Positions 16,145-25,078 of a stretch of DNA of 64,000 nucleotides are shown in pieces. The translations under genes were made by a program, and so were the position numbers. The stretch is from assembly GCA_002698425.1 (NCBI GenBank), contig NZXU01000033.1, positions 25,898-89,897 on the forward strand, given 5' to 3'. The notes beneath the pieces are model-generated. The model made no database searches, was not told where the DNA came from, and saw only the letters and a list, made by a program, of their open reading frames with translations. This stretch comes from Ahrensia sp. Its GTDB lineage: Bacteria > Pseudomonadota > Alphaproteobacteria > Rhizobiales > Rhizobiaceae. Within the stretch, counting starts at the first letter, position 1. Each line of letters begins with the position of its first letter.

Positions 16145-17697
16145 CGATCACGGTCTACATACCCGGCGATTCCGGCGCGGTTGCTCTCGGTGCCGACGAC
16201 GTCGCGCAGGCGATTGCCGGCGAATCGGAAAAGCGCGGCGCGGATATCGCGGTCGTGCGCAACGGGTCGCGCGGCCTCTACTGGCTGGAGCCGATGGTGG
16301 AAGTCGCCACGGAGAACGGTCGTATCGCCTATGGCCCCGTGAGCGCAGGAGACGTTTCCGCGCTGTTCGACGCCGATTTCCTGTCCGGCGGCACGCATGC
16401 GCTATCGCTCGGCAAGCCGGAGGATATCCCGTTCCTGAAGAACCAGACGCGGCTGACCTTTGCGCGCTGCGGCATCGTCGATCCTCTGTCGCTCGAGGAC
16501 TATGAGGCGCATGACGGGCTAAAGGGCCTGCGCAAGGCCGTCTCCATGGCCGCCTCGGATATCGTCCAGACGGTGACCGATTCCGGTCTGCGCGGCCGCG
16601 GCGGGGCAGGGTTCCCGACCGGCATCAAGTGGAAAACCGTGCTCGATGCGGCCGGTCCGCAGAAATACATCGTCTGCAACGCCGACGAGGGCGACAGCGG
16701 CACCTTCGCCGACCGCATGATCATGGAAGGCGATCCCTTCGTGCTGATCGAGGGCATGGCGATCGCCGGCCTCGCGACGGCGGCAACGAAGGGCTACATC
16801 TATCTACGCTCCGAATATCCGGACGCGATCCGCATCATGAATGCGGCGATCGGCATCGCCCGGGACAAGGGCGTGCTCGGCGCGTCGGTGCTCGGTTCCG
16901 GCAAGGCCTTCGACATCGAGGTCCGCGTCGGCGCGGGCGCCTATGTCTGCGGCGAGGAGACCTCGCTTCTCAATTCGCTGGAAGGCAAGCGCGGCGTCGT
17001 GCGCGCCAAGCCGCCGCTGCCGGCCCACAAGGGCTTCCTCGGGCGGCCGACGGTGATCAACAACGTCATCTCGCTCGCCTCCGTCCCGGTCATCCTCGAC
17101 AAGGGCGCGGATCACTATCGCGACTTCGGCATGGGCCGGTCGCGCGGCACGATCCCGATCCAGATCGCCGGCAACGTCAAGCATGGCGGCCTCTACGAGA
17201 CGGCCTTCGGGCTGACGCTCGGCGAGATCGTCGACGAGATCGGCGGCGGCACGGCGACAGGCCGTGCGGTGAAGGCGGTGCAGGTCGGCGGCCCGCTCGG
17301 CGCGTATTTCCCGCGCGAATTGTTCGACACGCCGTTCGACTACGAGGCGTTCGCGGGCAAGGACGGCCTGATCGGCCATGCCGGCATCGTCGTGTTCGAC
17401 GAGACGGCCGACATGATGAAGCAGGCCCGTTTCGCCTTCGAGTTCTGCGCCATCGAGAGTTGCGGCAAGTGCACGCCGTGCCGGATCGGCGCGGTGCGCG
17501 GCGCCGAAACCGTCGACAAGATCATGCAGGGCATCGACCAGGAGAAGAACCTCGAACTGGTCGCCGATCTCTGCAACACGATGAAATTCGGCTCTCTGTG
17601 CGCGCTCGGCGGCTTCACGCCCTATCCGGTGATGAGCGCGCTGACCCATTTCCCGGACGATTTCCGGAAGAACCCTTACCTGCAAGCTGCGGAGTGA
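16141..17697 (+). CDS. fdsB: NAD-dependent formate dehydrogenase, beta (diaphorase) subunit
   Basis: This 518-residue protein is NuoF-like. An N-terminal thioredoxin-like part (about 1-100) is followed by the FMN/NADH module with GRGGAGFPTGIKW near residue 155, NADEGDSGTFADR near 180 and AYVCGEETSLLNSLEG near 265. The [4Fe-4S] motif ESCGKCTPCR lies near 438 with a fourth cysteine in LCALGG near 488. It carries FMN and passes electrons from the molybdenum subunit to NAD in the cytoplasm. Translation is coupled to fdsG. Confidence 0.93.
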   Translation: MTITVYIPGDSGAVALGADDVAQAIAGESEKRGADIAVVRNGSRGLYWLEPMVEVATENGRIAYGPVSAGDVSALFDADFLSGGTHALSLGKPEDIPFLKNQTRLTFARCGIVDPLSLEDYEAHDGLKGLRKAVSMAASDIVQTVTDSGLRGRGGAGFPTGIKWKTVLDAAGPQKYIVCNADEGDSGTFADRMIMEGDPFVLIEGMAIAGLATAATKGYIYLRSEYPDAIRIMNAAIGIARDKGVLGASVLGSGKAFDIEVRVGAGAYVCGEETSLLNSLEGKRGVVRAKPPLPAHKGFLGRPTVINNVISLASVPVILDKGADHYRDFGMGRSRGTIPIQIAGNVKHGGLYETAFGLTLGEIVDEIGGGTATGRAVKAVQVGGPLGAYFPRELFDTPFDYEAFAGKDGLIGHAGIVVFDETADMMKQARFAFEFCAIESCGKCTPCRIGAVRGAETVDKIMQGIDQEKNLELVADLCNTMKFGSLCALGGFTPYPVMSALTHFPDDFRKNPYLQAAE

Positions 17698-17701
17698 AAT
17701 C

Positions 17702-20578
17702 ATGCGCCTGATACAAGAGACGGATTTCGGAACGCCCGCTTCCCGGTCGGAAAACACCGTTACGCTGACCATCGACGGCTTCGAGGTGACGGTGCCGGAA
17801 GGCACGTCAGTGATGCGCGCCTCGCAGGAGGTCGGCATTTCCGTGCCGAAGCTCTGCGCCACCGACATGGTCGACGCTTTCGGCTCCTGCCGCCTGTGCG
17901 TGGTCGAAATCGAGGGCCGCAACGGCACGCCGTCGTCCTGCACCACCCCGGTTGCCGACGGCATGGTTGTTCACACCCAGACGGGCAAGCTGAAGGACAT
18001 TCGCCGCGGCGTGATGGAGCTTTACATCTCCGACCACCCTCTCGACTGCCTGACCTGTGCCGCCAATGGCGACTGCGAATTGCAGGACATGGCGGGCGCG
18101 GTCGGCCTGCGCGACGTGCGCTACGGCTACGAGGGCGACAGTCACGTGACCGCGCGCCAGGGCGACCAGCCGAACATGCGCTGGATGCCGAAGGACGAGT
18201 CCAACCCGTATTTTACTTACGATCCGTCGAAATGCATCGTCTGCTCGCGCTGCGTGCGCGCCTGCGAGGAAGTGCAGGGCACCTTCGCGCTGACCATCGA
18301 GGGCAGGGGCTTCGACAGCCGCGTCTCGCCGGGCATGCACGAGGACTTCCTGTCGTCGGAATGCGTCTCCTGCGGCGCCTGCGTGCAGGCCTGCCCGACG
18401 GCGACGCTGACCGAGAAGTCGGTTATCGAGATCGGCCAGCCGGAACACTCGGTCGTCACCACCTGCGCCTATTGCGGCGTCGGCTGTTCCTTCAAGGCGG
18501 AAATGCGCGGCGAGGAACTGGTCCGCATGGTGCCCTACAAGGACGGCAAGGCGAACCGGGGCCATTCCTGCGTCAAGGGCCGCTTCGCCTATGGCTACGC
18601 CAACCACCAGGACCGCATCCTCAACCCGATGATCCGCGAGACCATCGACGAGCCATGGCGCGAAGTCTCCTGGGACGAGGCTTTGAGCTTCACCGCCAAC
18701 AGACTGAAAAAGCTGCAGAAAGATCACGGCAAGAACTCGATCGGCGTGATCACCTCGTCGCGCTGCACCAATGAGGAAACCTTCCTCGTCCAGAAGCTGG
18801 CGCGCGCCGTCTTCGGCAACAACAACACCGACACCTGCGCCCGCGTCTGCCACTCCCCGACGGGTTACGGCCTCGGCCAGGCCTTCGGGACCTCGGCGGG
18901 CACGCAGGATTTCGACTCGGTCGAGCACACCGACGTCGTCATCGTGATCGGCGCCAATCCGACCGACGGCCACCCGGTCTTCGGTTCGCGCCTGAAGAAG
19001 CGGCTGCGCGAAGGCGCCCAGCTGATCGTCATCGATCCGCGCCGCATCGACCTCGTGCGCTCGCCGCATATCAAGGCCGCGCATCACCTGCCGCTTCGCC
19101 CCGGCACGAACGTCGCCGTGCTGACCGCATTGGCGCATGTCATCGTCACCGAAGGGCTGATGGACGAAGCCTTCATCCGCGAGCGCTGCGACTGGGACGA
19201 GTTCCAGGACTACGCCGAGTTCGCCGCAGACGAACGCCATTCGCCGGAAGCGACCGAAACGCTGACCGGCGTGCCGGCGGAGGAACTGCGCAAGGCCGCG
19301 CGCCTGTTCGCCAAGGGCGGCAACGGCGCGATCTATTACGGCCTCGGCATCACCGAGCACAGCCAGGGCTCGACCGCCGTCATGGCGCTCGCCAACCTCG
19401 CCATGATGACCGGCAATATCGGCCGCAAGGGCGTCGGCGTGAACCCGCTGCGCGGGCAGAACAACGTCCAGGGTTCCTGCGACATGGGTTCCTTCCCGCA
19501 TGAGCTGCCGGGCTACCGGCACGTCAAGCTGCCGGAAGTCCGGGCGATCTTCGAAAGCCTGTGGGGTGTCGAGATCGACTCCGAGCCCGGTCTGCGCATC
19601 CCCAACATGCTGGACGCGGCCGTCGACGGCACGTTCAAGGGCATCTACATCCAGGGCGAGGACATCCTGCAGTCCGATCCGGACACGCATCACGTGGCGG
19701 CCGGCCTCGCCGCGATGGAATGCGTCGTGGTCCACGATCTCTTCCTCAACGAGACCGCGAACTACGCCCATGTCTTCCTGCCGGGTTCGACCTTCCTCGA
19801 GAAGGACGGCACCTTCACCAATGCGGAGCGGCGCATCAACCGCGTGCGCAAGGTAATGAGCCCGAAGAACGGCTATGCGGACTGGGAGATCACCCAGATG
19901 CTCGCCAATGCGATGGGCGGCGGCTGGACCTACAGCCATCCGTCCGAGATCATGGCCGAGATCGCGGCGACCACGCCGAGCTTCGCCAACGTCACCTACG
20001 AGCTGCTGGAAGAAAAGGGCTCGATCCAGTGGCCCTGCAACGAGGCGCATCCCGATGGCTCGCCGATCATGCATGTCGACGGCTTCGTGCGCGGCAAGGG
20101 CAAGTTCATCGTCACCGAATATGTGGCGACGGACGAGCGGACCGGCCCGCGCTTCCCGCTGCTGCTGACCACAGGCCGTATCCTGTCGCAATACAATGTC
20201 GGCGCGCAGACGCGGCGCACCGCCAACGTGGCGTGGCACGAGGAGGATCGCCTCGAAATCCACCCGCATGACGCCGAACAGCGCGGAATCCGGGACGGGG
20301 ACTTCGTGCGGCTCGCAAGCCGCGCCGGCGAGACGTCGCTGCGGGCGCTGATCACCGATCGCGTGGCGCCGGGCGTTGTCTACACGACCTTCCATCATCC
20401 GGGCACGCAGGCGAACGTCATCACCACCGACTATTCGGACTGGGCGACCAACTGCCCCGAATACAAGGTGACCGCCGTGCAGGTAACGCCGTCCAACGGT
20501 CCGACGGACTGGCAGGTCGAATACGACGCGCAGGCGAAGCAATCGCGCCGCATCGTCCATGCGGAGCCGGCCGAGTAG
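17702..20578 (+). CDS. fdsA: NAD-dependent formate dehydrogenase, alpha (molybdenum) subunit
   Basis: This 958-residue catalytic subunit oxidises formate to CO2 at a bis-MGD molybdenum site. Domains in order are: a [2Fe-2S] domain (C52, C63, C66, C80), a His-Cys3 cluster (H112, C116, C119, C125), two ferredoxin [4Fe-4S] clusters (C178/181/184/188 and C221/224/227/231), a further [4Fe-4S] site (C255, C258, C262, C290) and the molybdopterin domain. The metal ligand is Cys383 next to His384 in ARVCHSPTGYG, so this is a cysteine and not a selenocysteine enzyme. A dinucleotide-binding domain closes the C-terminus (SQYNVGAQTRRT near 830). The length matches FdsA of Rhodobacter and Cupriavidus. Confidence 0.95.
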   Translation: MRLIQETDFGTPASRSENTVTLTIDGFEVTVPEGTSVMRASQEVGISVPKLCATDMVDAFGSCRLCVVEIEGRNGTPSSCTTPVADGMVVHTQTGKLKDIRRGVMELYISDHPLDCLTCAANGDCELQDMAGAVGLRDVRYGYEGDSHVTARQGDQPNMRWMPKDESNPYFTYDPSKCIVCSRCVRACEEVQGTFALTIEGRGFDSRVSPGMHEDFLSSECVSCGACVQACPTATLTEKSVIEIGQPEHSVVTTCAYCGVGCSFKAEMRGEELVRMVPYKDGKANRGHSCVKGRFAYGYANHQDRILNPMIRETIDEPWREVSWDEALSFTANRLKKLQKDHGKNSIGVITSSRCTNEETFLVQKLARAVFGNNNTDTCARVCHSPTGYGLGQAFGTSAGTQDFDSVEHTDVVIVIGANPTDGHPVFGSRLKKRLREGAQLIVIDPRRIDLVRSPHIKAAHHLPLRPGTNVAVLTALAHVIVTEGLMDEAFIRERCDWDEFQDYAEFAADERHSPEATETLTGVPAEELRKAARLFAKGGNGAIYYGLGITEHSQGSTAVMALANLAMMTGNIGRKGVGVNPLRGQNNVQGSCDMGSFPHELPGYRHVKLPEVRAIFESLWGVEIDSEPGLRIPNMLDAAVDGTFKGIYIQGEDILQSDPDTHHVAAGLAAMECVVVHDLFLNETANYAHVFLPGSTFLEKDGTFTNAERRINRVRKVMSPKNGYADWEITQMLANAMGGGWTYSHPSEIMAEIAATTPSFANVTYELLEEKGSIQWPCNEAHPDGSPIMHVDGFVRGKGKFIVTEYVATDERTGPRFPLLLTTGRILSQYNVGAQTRRTANVAWHEEDRLEIHPHDAEQRGIRDGDFVRLASRAGETSLRALITDRVAPGVVYTTFHHPGTQANVITTDYSDWATNCPEYKVTAVQVTPSNGPTDWQVEYDAQAKQSRRIVHAEPAE

Positions 20579-20581
20579 GCA

Positions 20582-21403
20582 ATGCCGATGCGGTCGCTGC
20601 GTCCCTTCGAACGGCAATTCCGGCGCGCCGGGCGCGCGGGCCATGGCCCGCGCATGCTTGCCGAGGAGACGCCGGTGGCGCTCAGCTTCAACGGCGTTAC
20701 GCATGCCGTGATGATGGCGACGCCCTCCGACCTTGAGGATTTCGCCGTCGGGTTCTCGCTCAACGAGGGCATCGTCGCTTCTCTTTCAGACATCGAGTCC
20801 ATCGAGGCGGTCGAGGTCGAGGACGGCATCGACCTGCAGATCCGGGTCACCGACGAGGTTGGAGAGCGGTTGGCGAAACGCCGCCGCGCCATGGCCGGGC
20901 CGGTCGGCTGCGGGCTGTGCGGCGTCGAGAGCATCGAGGAAGCGGTGAAGCCGCGCGCCGCGGTTTCCAGCGATTTTGCCCTGGCGGCGGCCGACATCGC
21001 CGATGCGATGGCGCAACTGACCAAGGTGCAGGCGATGAACGCCGAGACCGGGGCCGTGCATGCCGCCGGTTTCTGGACGCCCGCAGACGGCCTTAAGCTC
21101 GCGCGCGAGGATGTTGGGCGCCACAATGCGCTCGACAAGCTGGCCGGGGCGCTGGCCCGCGGTGGCGTCGACGGCGCGCAGGGAGCGGTGCTGATGACCA
21201 GCCGTGTCTCGGTGGAGATGGTGCAGAAGACGGCAACGATCGGATCGCCGATCATCCTTGCCGTTTCCGCGCCGACGGCTCTCGCCGTCCGCACGGCGGA
21301 AAAGGCCGATATAACGCTCGTCGCCGTGGTGCGCGGCGAAGACCATGAAATATTCACGCATCCGCGACGGATCACGAACGGGGAAATTGCCGATGTCGCC
21401 TGA
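20582..21403 (+). CDS. fdhD: FdhD, sulfurtransferase for formate dehydrogenase
   Basis: This 273-residue protein is FdhD, which carries sulfur from a cysteine desulfurase to the Mo-bis-MGD cofactor and is required for formate dehydrogenase activity. The reactive CGLC motif is at residues 110-113, followed by the AGFWTPADGLKLAREDVGRHNALDK block near 160-188 that binds the cofactor. ATG codons at 20582 and 20588 are both possible. It lies three bases after fdsA and overlaps fdsD by 11 bases, inside the fds operon. Confidence 0.93.
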   Translation: MPMRSLRPFERQFRRAGRAGHGPRMLAEETPVALSFNGVTHAVMMATPSDLEDFAVGFSLNEGIVASLSDIESIEAVEVEDGIDLQIRVTDEVGERLAKRRRAMAGPVGCGLCGVESIEEAVKPRAAVSSDFALAAADIADAMAQLTKVQAMNAETGAVHAAGFWTPADGLKLAREDVGRHNALDKLAGALARGGVDGAQGAVLMTSRVSVEMVQKTATIGSPIILAVSAPTALAVRTAEKADITLVAVVRGEDHEIFTHPRRITNGEIADVA

Positions 21404-21617
21404 GAAACTTGTCCGCATGGCCAACCAGATCGCGACGTTCTTCCATTCTAAGCCGCATGACGAAGCGGTGGCCGGGGTCGCGGATCACATCTCCAATTTC
21501 TGGGAGCCGCGCATGCGCGCGCAGCTCTTCGACAAGCTTGCCGAAGGCGGCGAGGGGCTCGATCCGCTGGTGATCGAGGCGAAGGACCAGATCCGCCCGG
21601 TCAAGCAGACCGCCTGA
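21393..21617 (+). CDS. fdsD: Formate dehydrogenase delta subunit
   Basis: This 74-residue protein matches the small FdsD subunit in size, position and sequence (LVRMANQIATFF near the start, HISNFWEPRMR near residue 38). FdsD stabilises the Fds complex and assists cofactor loading. The start at 21393 lies inside the end of fdhD, which indicates coupling. A longer reading upstream would overlap fdhD further and lacks FdsD similarity. Confidence 0.92.
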   Translation: MSPEKLVRMANQIATFFHSKPHDEAVAGVADHISNFWEPRMRAQLFDKLAEGGEGLDPLVIEAKDQIRPVKQTA

Positions 21618-21905
21618 TTTCAAAAAAGATGCGCCCGATTGACGCATGTCATATCGGGCATCGACCTGTCCCGGTAACCTCCAACGCCAAGGCTTGCGAC
21701 GTGGGTTTTCTGTCGCAATGGCTTGAACAATTCGATTTATGCGTGTGAACTGTCGGTGCACTGCATCGATTTAGTTATCCAGCCACAGCGAGACAGCGAC
21801 CCATGCCAGTGAGTTCAGGCGGCAGCTTCATCCCCGATGAACCGGCGCCGCTCGCGGGATCGATGCTGTCCGGCGATGCCCGGCGCATGGAGCAGCGGTG
21901 ACCGA

Positions 21906-23783
21906 ATGGCGACAACTGTACCCGACGATCCCATGACTGGCCCCGCCGTCTCGGTGCCGTCCATCCCGGTGGAGGAGATCGTAGCGATCTGCGAAACCTA
22001 CGCCAACGATCGGCACCGGATGCTCGATATCCTGCGCGACGTGCAGGACCGTTTCCGCTGGATATCGCCGAAGGTGATGGAAACCGTCGCCAGCCAGACC
22101 GGCCTGTCCCGGATCGAGGTCGAGGGCGTCGCGAGTTTCTACTCCTTCTTCTCGCAGACGCCCAAGGGGCGGGTCACGATCCGTCTCTGCGACGACATCA
22201 TCGACCGCTTCGCGGGGCTCGCCGCCGTTGCCGAGGCGTTCGAGGAAGAGCTTGGTATCAAGGTCGGCGAGACATCGCCGGACGAGAGTTTCTCGCTGGA
22301 ATACACGCCCTGCATCGGCATGTGCGACCAGGCACCGGCGGCGATGGTCAACGATGTCGTGGTGACGAAACTGACACCGGAGCTCGCGCGGCAATGGGCG
22401 CAATCGCTCAAGGCCGGCAAGTCGCCCGGGGAGATCGTTTCCGACCGCTTCGACGACTTGTCGCCGCACGCGAGGGCGACCGCGCAGGTCAACAACAATA
22501 TCCGCCATGCCGGTGCGGTGTTGCTCGGGCCGGTGCCCGACAGCGCCGGACTGAAGACGGCGCTTGGCCTGACGCCGGTGCAGATCATGGACCTGATCGA
22601 GGCAAGCGGCCTGCGCGGCTGCGGCGGCGCGGGGTTCGCGACCGGCAAGAAGTGGAAATTCGCGGCGGCCGAAAAGGCCGAGAAGCACTTTGTTCTCTGC
22701 AATGCGGACGAGGGGGAGCCCGGCACGTTCAAGGACCGGGTGCTGCTGACCGAACGGCCGCATCTGCTGATCGAAGGGATGACCATCGCAGCGCGGGCCG
22801 TCGGCGCGCGCGAGGGGATCATCTATCTCCGAGGCGAGTATGTTTATCTCAAGGACCTGATCGAGGAGGTTCTCGCGGATCGGCGGGCGCGTGGCCTGCT
22901 CGGCGAGGCGATCCTCGGCGTCGACGGTTTCGATTTCGACCTGCGCGTGCAGATGGGCGCCGGAGCCTATATCTGCGGCGAGGAAGGCGCTCTGATCAGT
23001 TCCTGCGAAGGGCTGCCAGGGGAGCCGAAGACGCGGCCGCCATTCCCGGTCAATCGCGGCTATCTCGGCTATCCTACGGTCGTCAACAATGTCGAGACCT
23101 TCTGCCACGCGGCCCGCATTCTCGATCGCGGCGCGCAATGGTTCTTCGACATGGGCGAGGACGGCAGCCACGGCACCAAGCTGTTCAGCGTGTCGGGCGA
23201 TTGCCTCAATCCCGGTATCTATGAATTTCCCTATGGCCTCACCATCCGTAAGTTGCTGGAAATGGTCGGCGGTGAGGATGCGGCGGCGGTGCAGGTCGGC
23301 GGCCCGTCCGGCACGATGATCGCCCGCGACAGCTTCCACCGGCGGCTGACCTTCGACGATCTGGCCACCGGCGGCGCGATCATCGTCTTTTCGGGCGAGC
23401 GCAACGTGCTGGAAATCGTCGAATACTACATGTCCTTCTTCGTGCATGAGAGTTGCGGCTATTGCACGCCGTGCCGGGTCGGCAACGTCTTCCTGCAGAA
23501 GGCGATCGGCAAGTTCCGCAAGGGCCTCGCCAATCCGGAGGACATCGACTACCTGAAGGATCTTTCGGGCACGATCATCGAGACCAGCCGCTGCGGTCTC
23601 GGCATGACGTCGCCCAATCCGATCCTTTCGACCTTGCAGAACTTCCCGCTCGTCTATTCGGCCATGGTGAAACCGTCGAAGGACGGGATCAGGGCGACAT
23701 TCGACATCCAGTCGGCCATCGACGGCGCGCGCCACCTCGCGAAACGCCGGTCCTACATCTACGACGAGGATTTTTCGAAGTGA
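21906..23783 (+). CDS. hoxF: NAD-linked [NiFe] hydrogenase, HoxF diaphorase subunit
   Basis: This 625-residue protein fuses a NuoE-like N-terminus (about 20-180) to a NuoF-like diaphorase, the architecture of HoxF of soluble group 3d hydrogenases. The FMN/NAD part shows GCGGAGFATGKKW near 240, NADEGEPGTFKDR near 264, AYICGEEGALISSCEG near 356 and the [4Fe-4S] motif ESCGYCTPCR near 515. The NuoE part has CIGMC, but the first pair reads C-x4-D (RLCDDIID), so one usual cluster cysteine is absent. It exchanges electrons with NAD(H). The ATG at 21906 is chosen by similarity; a longer frame begins at 21837. The stop overlaps hoxU. Confidence 0.9.
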   Translation: MATTVPDDPMTGPAVSVPSIPVEEIVAICETYANDRHRMLDILRDVQDRFRWISPKVMETVASQTGLSRIEVEGVASFYSFFSQTPKGRVTIRLCDDIIDRFAGLAAVAEAFEEELGIKVGETSPDESFSLEYTPCIGMCDQAPAAMVNDVVVTKLTPELARQWAQSLKAGKSPGEIVSDRFDDLSPHARATAQVNNNIRHAGAVLLGPVPDSAGLKTALGLTPVQIMDLIEASGLRGCGGAGFATGKKWKFAAAEKAEKHFVLCNADEGEPGTFKDRVLLTERPHLLIEGMTIAARAVGAREGIIYLRGEYVYLKDLIEEVLADRRARGLLGEAILGVDGFDFDLRVQMGAGAYICGEEGALISSCEGLPGEPKTRPPFPVNRGYLGYPTVVNNVETFCHAARILDRGAQWFFDMGEDGSHGTKLFSVSGDCLNPGIYEFPYGLTIRKLLEMVGGEDAAAVQVGGPSGTMIARDSFHRRLTFDDLATGGAIIVFSGERNVLEIVEYYMSFFVHESCGYCTPCRVGNVFLQKAIGKFRKGLANPEDIDYLKDLSGTIIETSRCGLGMTSPNPILSTLQNFPLVYSAMVKPSKDGIRATFDIQSAIDGARHLAKRRSYIYDEDFSK

Positions 23784-24499
23784 GTGAACAAGACATCACA
23801 TTCACGATCGACGGCGTCGAGATCACCGCAAAACCCGGCCAGACGATCATGGAGGCCGCGGACGACGCCGGCGTCTACATTCCCCGGCTCTGCGACCACG
23901 AGGGATTGCGCCACCAGGGCGGCTGCCGGGTCTGTACGGTCAAGGCGAACGGCCGCAGCGTCTCGGCCTGTACCCAGCCGGCCGCCGCCGGTCAGACGGT
24001 CGAAAGCGAGACGCCGCATATCAACAAGCTGCGCCGCGATCTCGTCGAGATGCTGTTTCACGAGGGCAATCATCTCTGCCCGATCTGCGAGGCCAGCGGC
24101 AATTGCGAATTGCAGGCGATGGCCTATCGGCTGGAAATGGTCGAGCCGACCAAGTTCCCCTATCTCGAGCCGTGCCGGGCGCTCGACGCCTCGCATCACG
24201 ACATCGCGCTCGATACCAATCGCTGCATCAGCTGCGGGCGCTGCATCCGCGCCTCGAAGGATGTCGATGGCAAGGGCGTCTTCGGCTATGTCGGCCGGGG
24301 CATCCACCGGCGCGTCGCGGTCAATGGCGAGGATCTGGCGCACACCGATGCGGATGCGTCCGACCATGCCATGTCGGGCGAGGTCTGCCCGGTCGGCTGC
24401 ATCATCCGCAAGCGGGTCGGCTTCGTCACGCCGATCGGCGAGCGCGAATTCGACAAGGGCCTGATCGGCTACGAGATCGAGGGGAAGCGCCGTGGCTGA
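23780..24499 (+). CDS. hoxU: NAD-linked [NiFe] hydrogenase, HoxU subunit
   Basis: Starting at a GTG that overlaps the hoxF stop (GTGA), this is a 239-residue NuoG-like electron-transfer subunit. It has a [2Fe-2S] site (C38, C49, C52, C64), a His/Cys cluster region (H98, C100, C103, C109) and a ferredoxin-type region with CISCGRC near 149-155 and CPVGC near 195. HoxU bridges the HoxF diaphorase and the HoxYH hydrogenase. Its last eight bases overlap hoxY. Confidence 0.92.
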   Translation: MSEQDITFTIDGVEITAKPGQTIMEAADDAGVYIPRLCDHEGLRHQGGCRVCTVKANGRSVSACTQPAAAGQTVESETPHINKLRRDLVEMLFHEGNHLCPICEASGNCELQAMAYRLEMVEPTKFPYLEPCRALDASHHDIALDTNRCISCGRCIRASKDVDGKGVFGYVGRGIHRRVAVNGEDLAHTDADASDHAMSGEVCPVGCIIRKRVGFVTPIGEREFDKGLIGYEIEGKRRG

Positions 24500-25061
24500 G
24501 TTGAGGAAGGCGCGCATCGCCACCGCATCGCTGGCCGGCTGTTTCGGCTGCCACATGGCGATCCTCGATATCGACGAGCGGCTGATGGAGCTGATGAAGC
24601 TCGTCGAGGTCGACCGGTCGCCGCTGACCGATATCAAGCGGTTCACCAGACGCTGCGACATCGGCCTCATCGAGGGCGGTTGCTGCAACGAGGAAAATGT
24701 CCACGTTCTGAGGGACTTCCGGCGCAATTGCGATGTTCTGATTTCGATCGGACAATGCGCGATCATGGGCGGATTGCCGGCGATGCGGAACGCGATCATG
24801 CATTCCGACGCGCCTCTGCGCGAGTGCCTGGAGGAGGCCTACATCACCGGGCGCTACATCCGGAACACGACGCACGACATCCCGAACGATCCGGCGCTGC
24901 CGCTGTTGCTGGACGAGGTCTATCCGTGTTCCGAGGTGGTCGAGATCGACTACCAGATCCCGGGCTGCGCGCCGACCGGCGATGTCATCTACGAGACGCT
25001 TGCAGGCCTCTTGGCCGGCAAATTCCACGGTTTCGACCGCATGCATATCAAGTTCGACTGA
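24492..25061 (+). CDS. hoxY: NAD-linked [NiFe] hydrogenase small subunit
   Basis: This 189-residue protein is the short small subunit typical of group 3d enzymes, much smaller than uptake hydrogenase small subunits. The proximal [4Fe-4S] cysteines are visible: C17 and C20 in AGCFGC, C64 or C65 in GGCCNEEN, C89 in SIGQCA and C159 in IPGCAPTG. There is no twin-arginine signal, so it is cytoplasmic. The start is a GTG overlapping the end of hoxU. It contacts HoxH and relays electrons to HoxU. Confidence 0.92.
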   Translation: MAELRKARIATASLAGCFGCHMAILDIDERLMELMKLVEVDRSPLTDIKRFTRRCDIGLIEGGCCNEENVHVLRDFRRNCDVLISIGQCAIMGGLPAMRNAIMHSDAPLRECLEEAYITGRYIRNTTHDIPNDPALPLLLDEVYPCSEVVEIDYQIPGCAPTGDVIYETLAGLLAGKFHGFDRMHIKFD

Positions 25062-25078
25062 TCCCGGAGCGCCAAGAC

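Noticed and set aside
17702..20578. Possible selenocysteine in the formate dehydrogenase
   Set aside because: The molybdenum ligand position is an ordinary cysteine codon (Cys383) and no in-frame TGA occurs.
17807..20704. 965-codon open frame on the minus strand opposite fdsA
   Set aside because: It is an antisense shadow of a GC-rich gene; the sense strand has a full FdsA with all cluster motifs, while the shadow is His/Arg/Ala-rich without any domain.
21828..23735. 635-codon minus-strand frame opposite hoxF
   Set aside because: Antisense shadow of a gene with clear FMN, NAD and Fe-S motifs.
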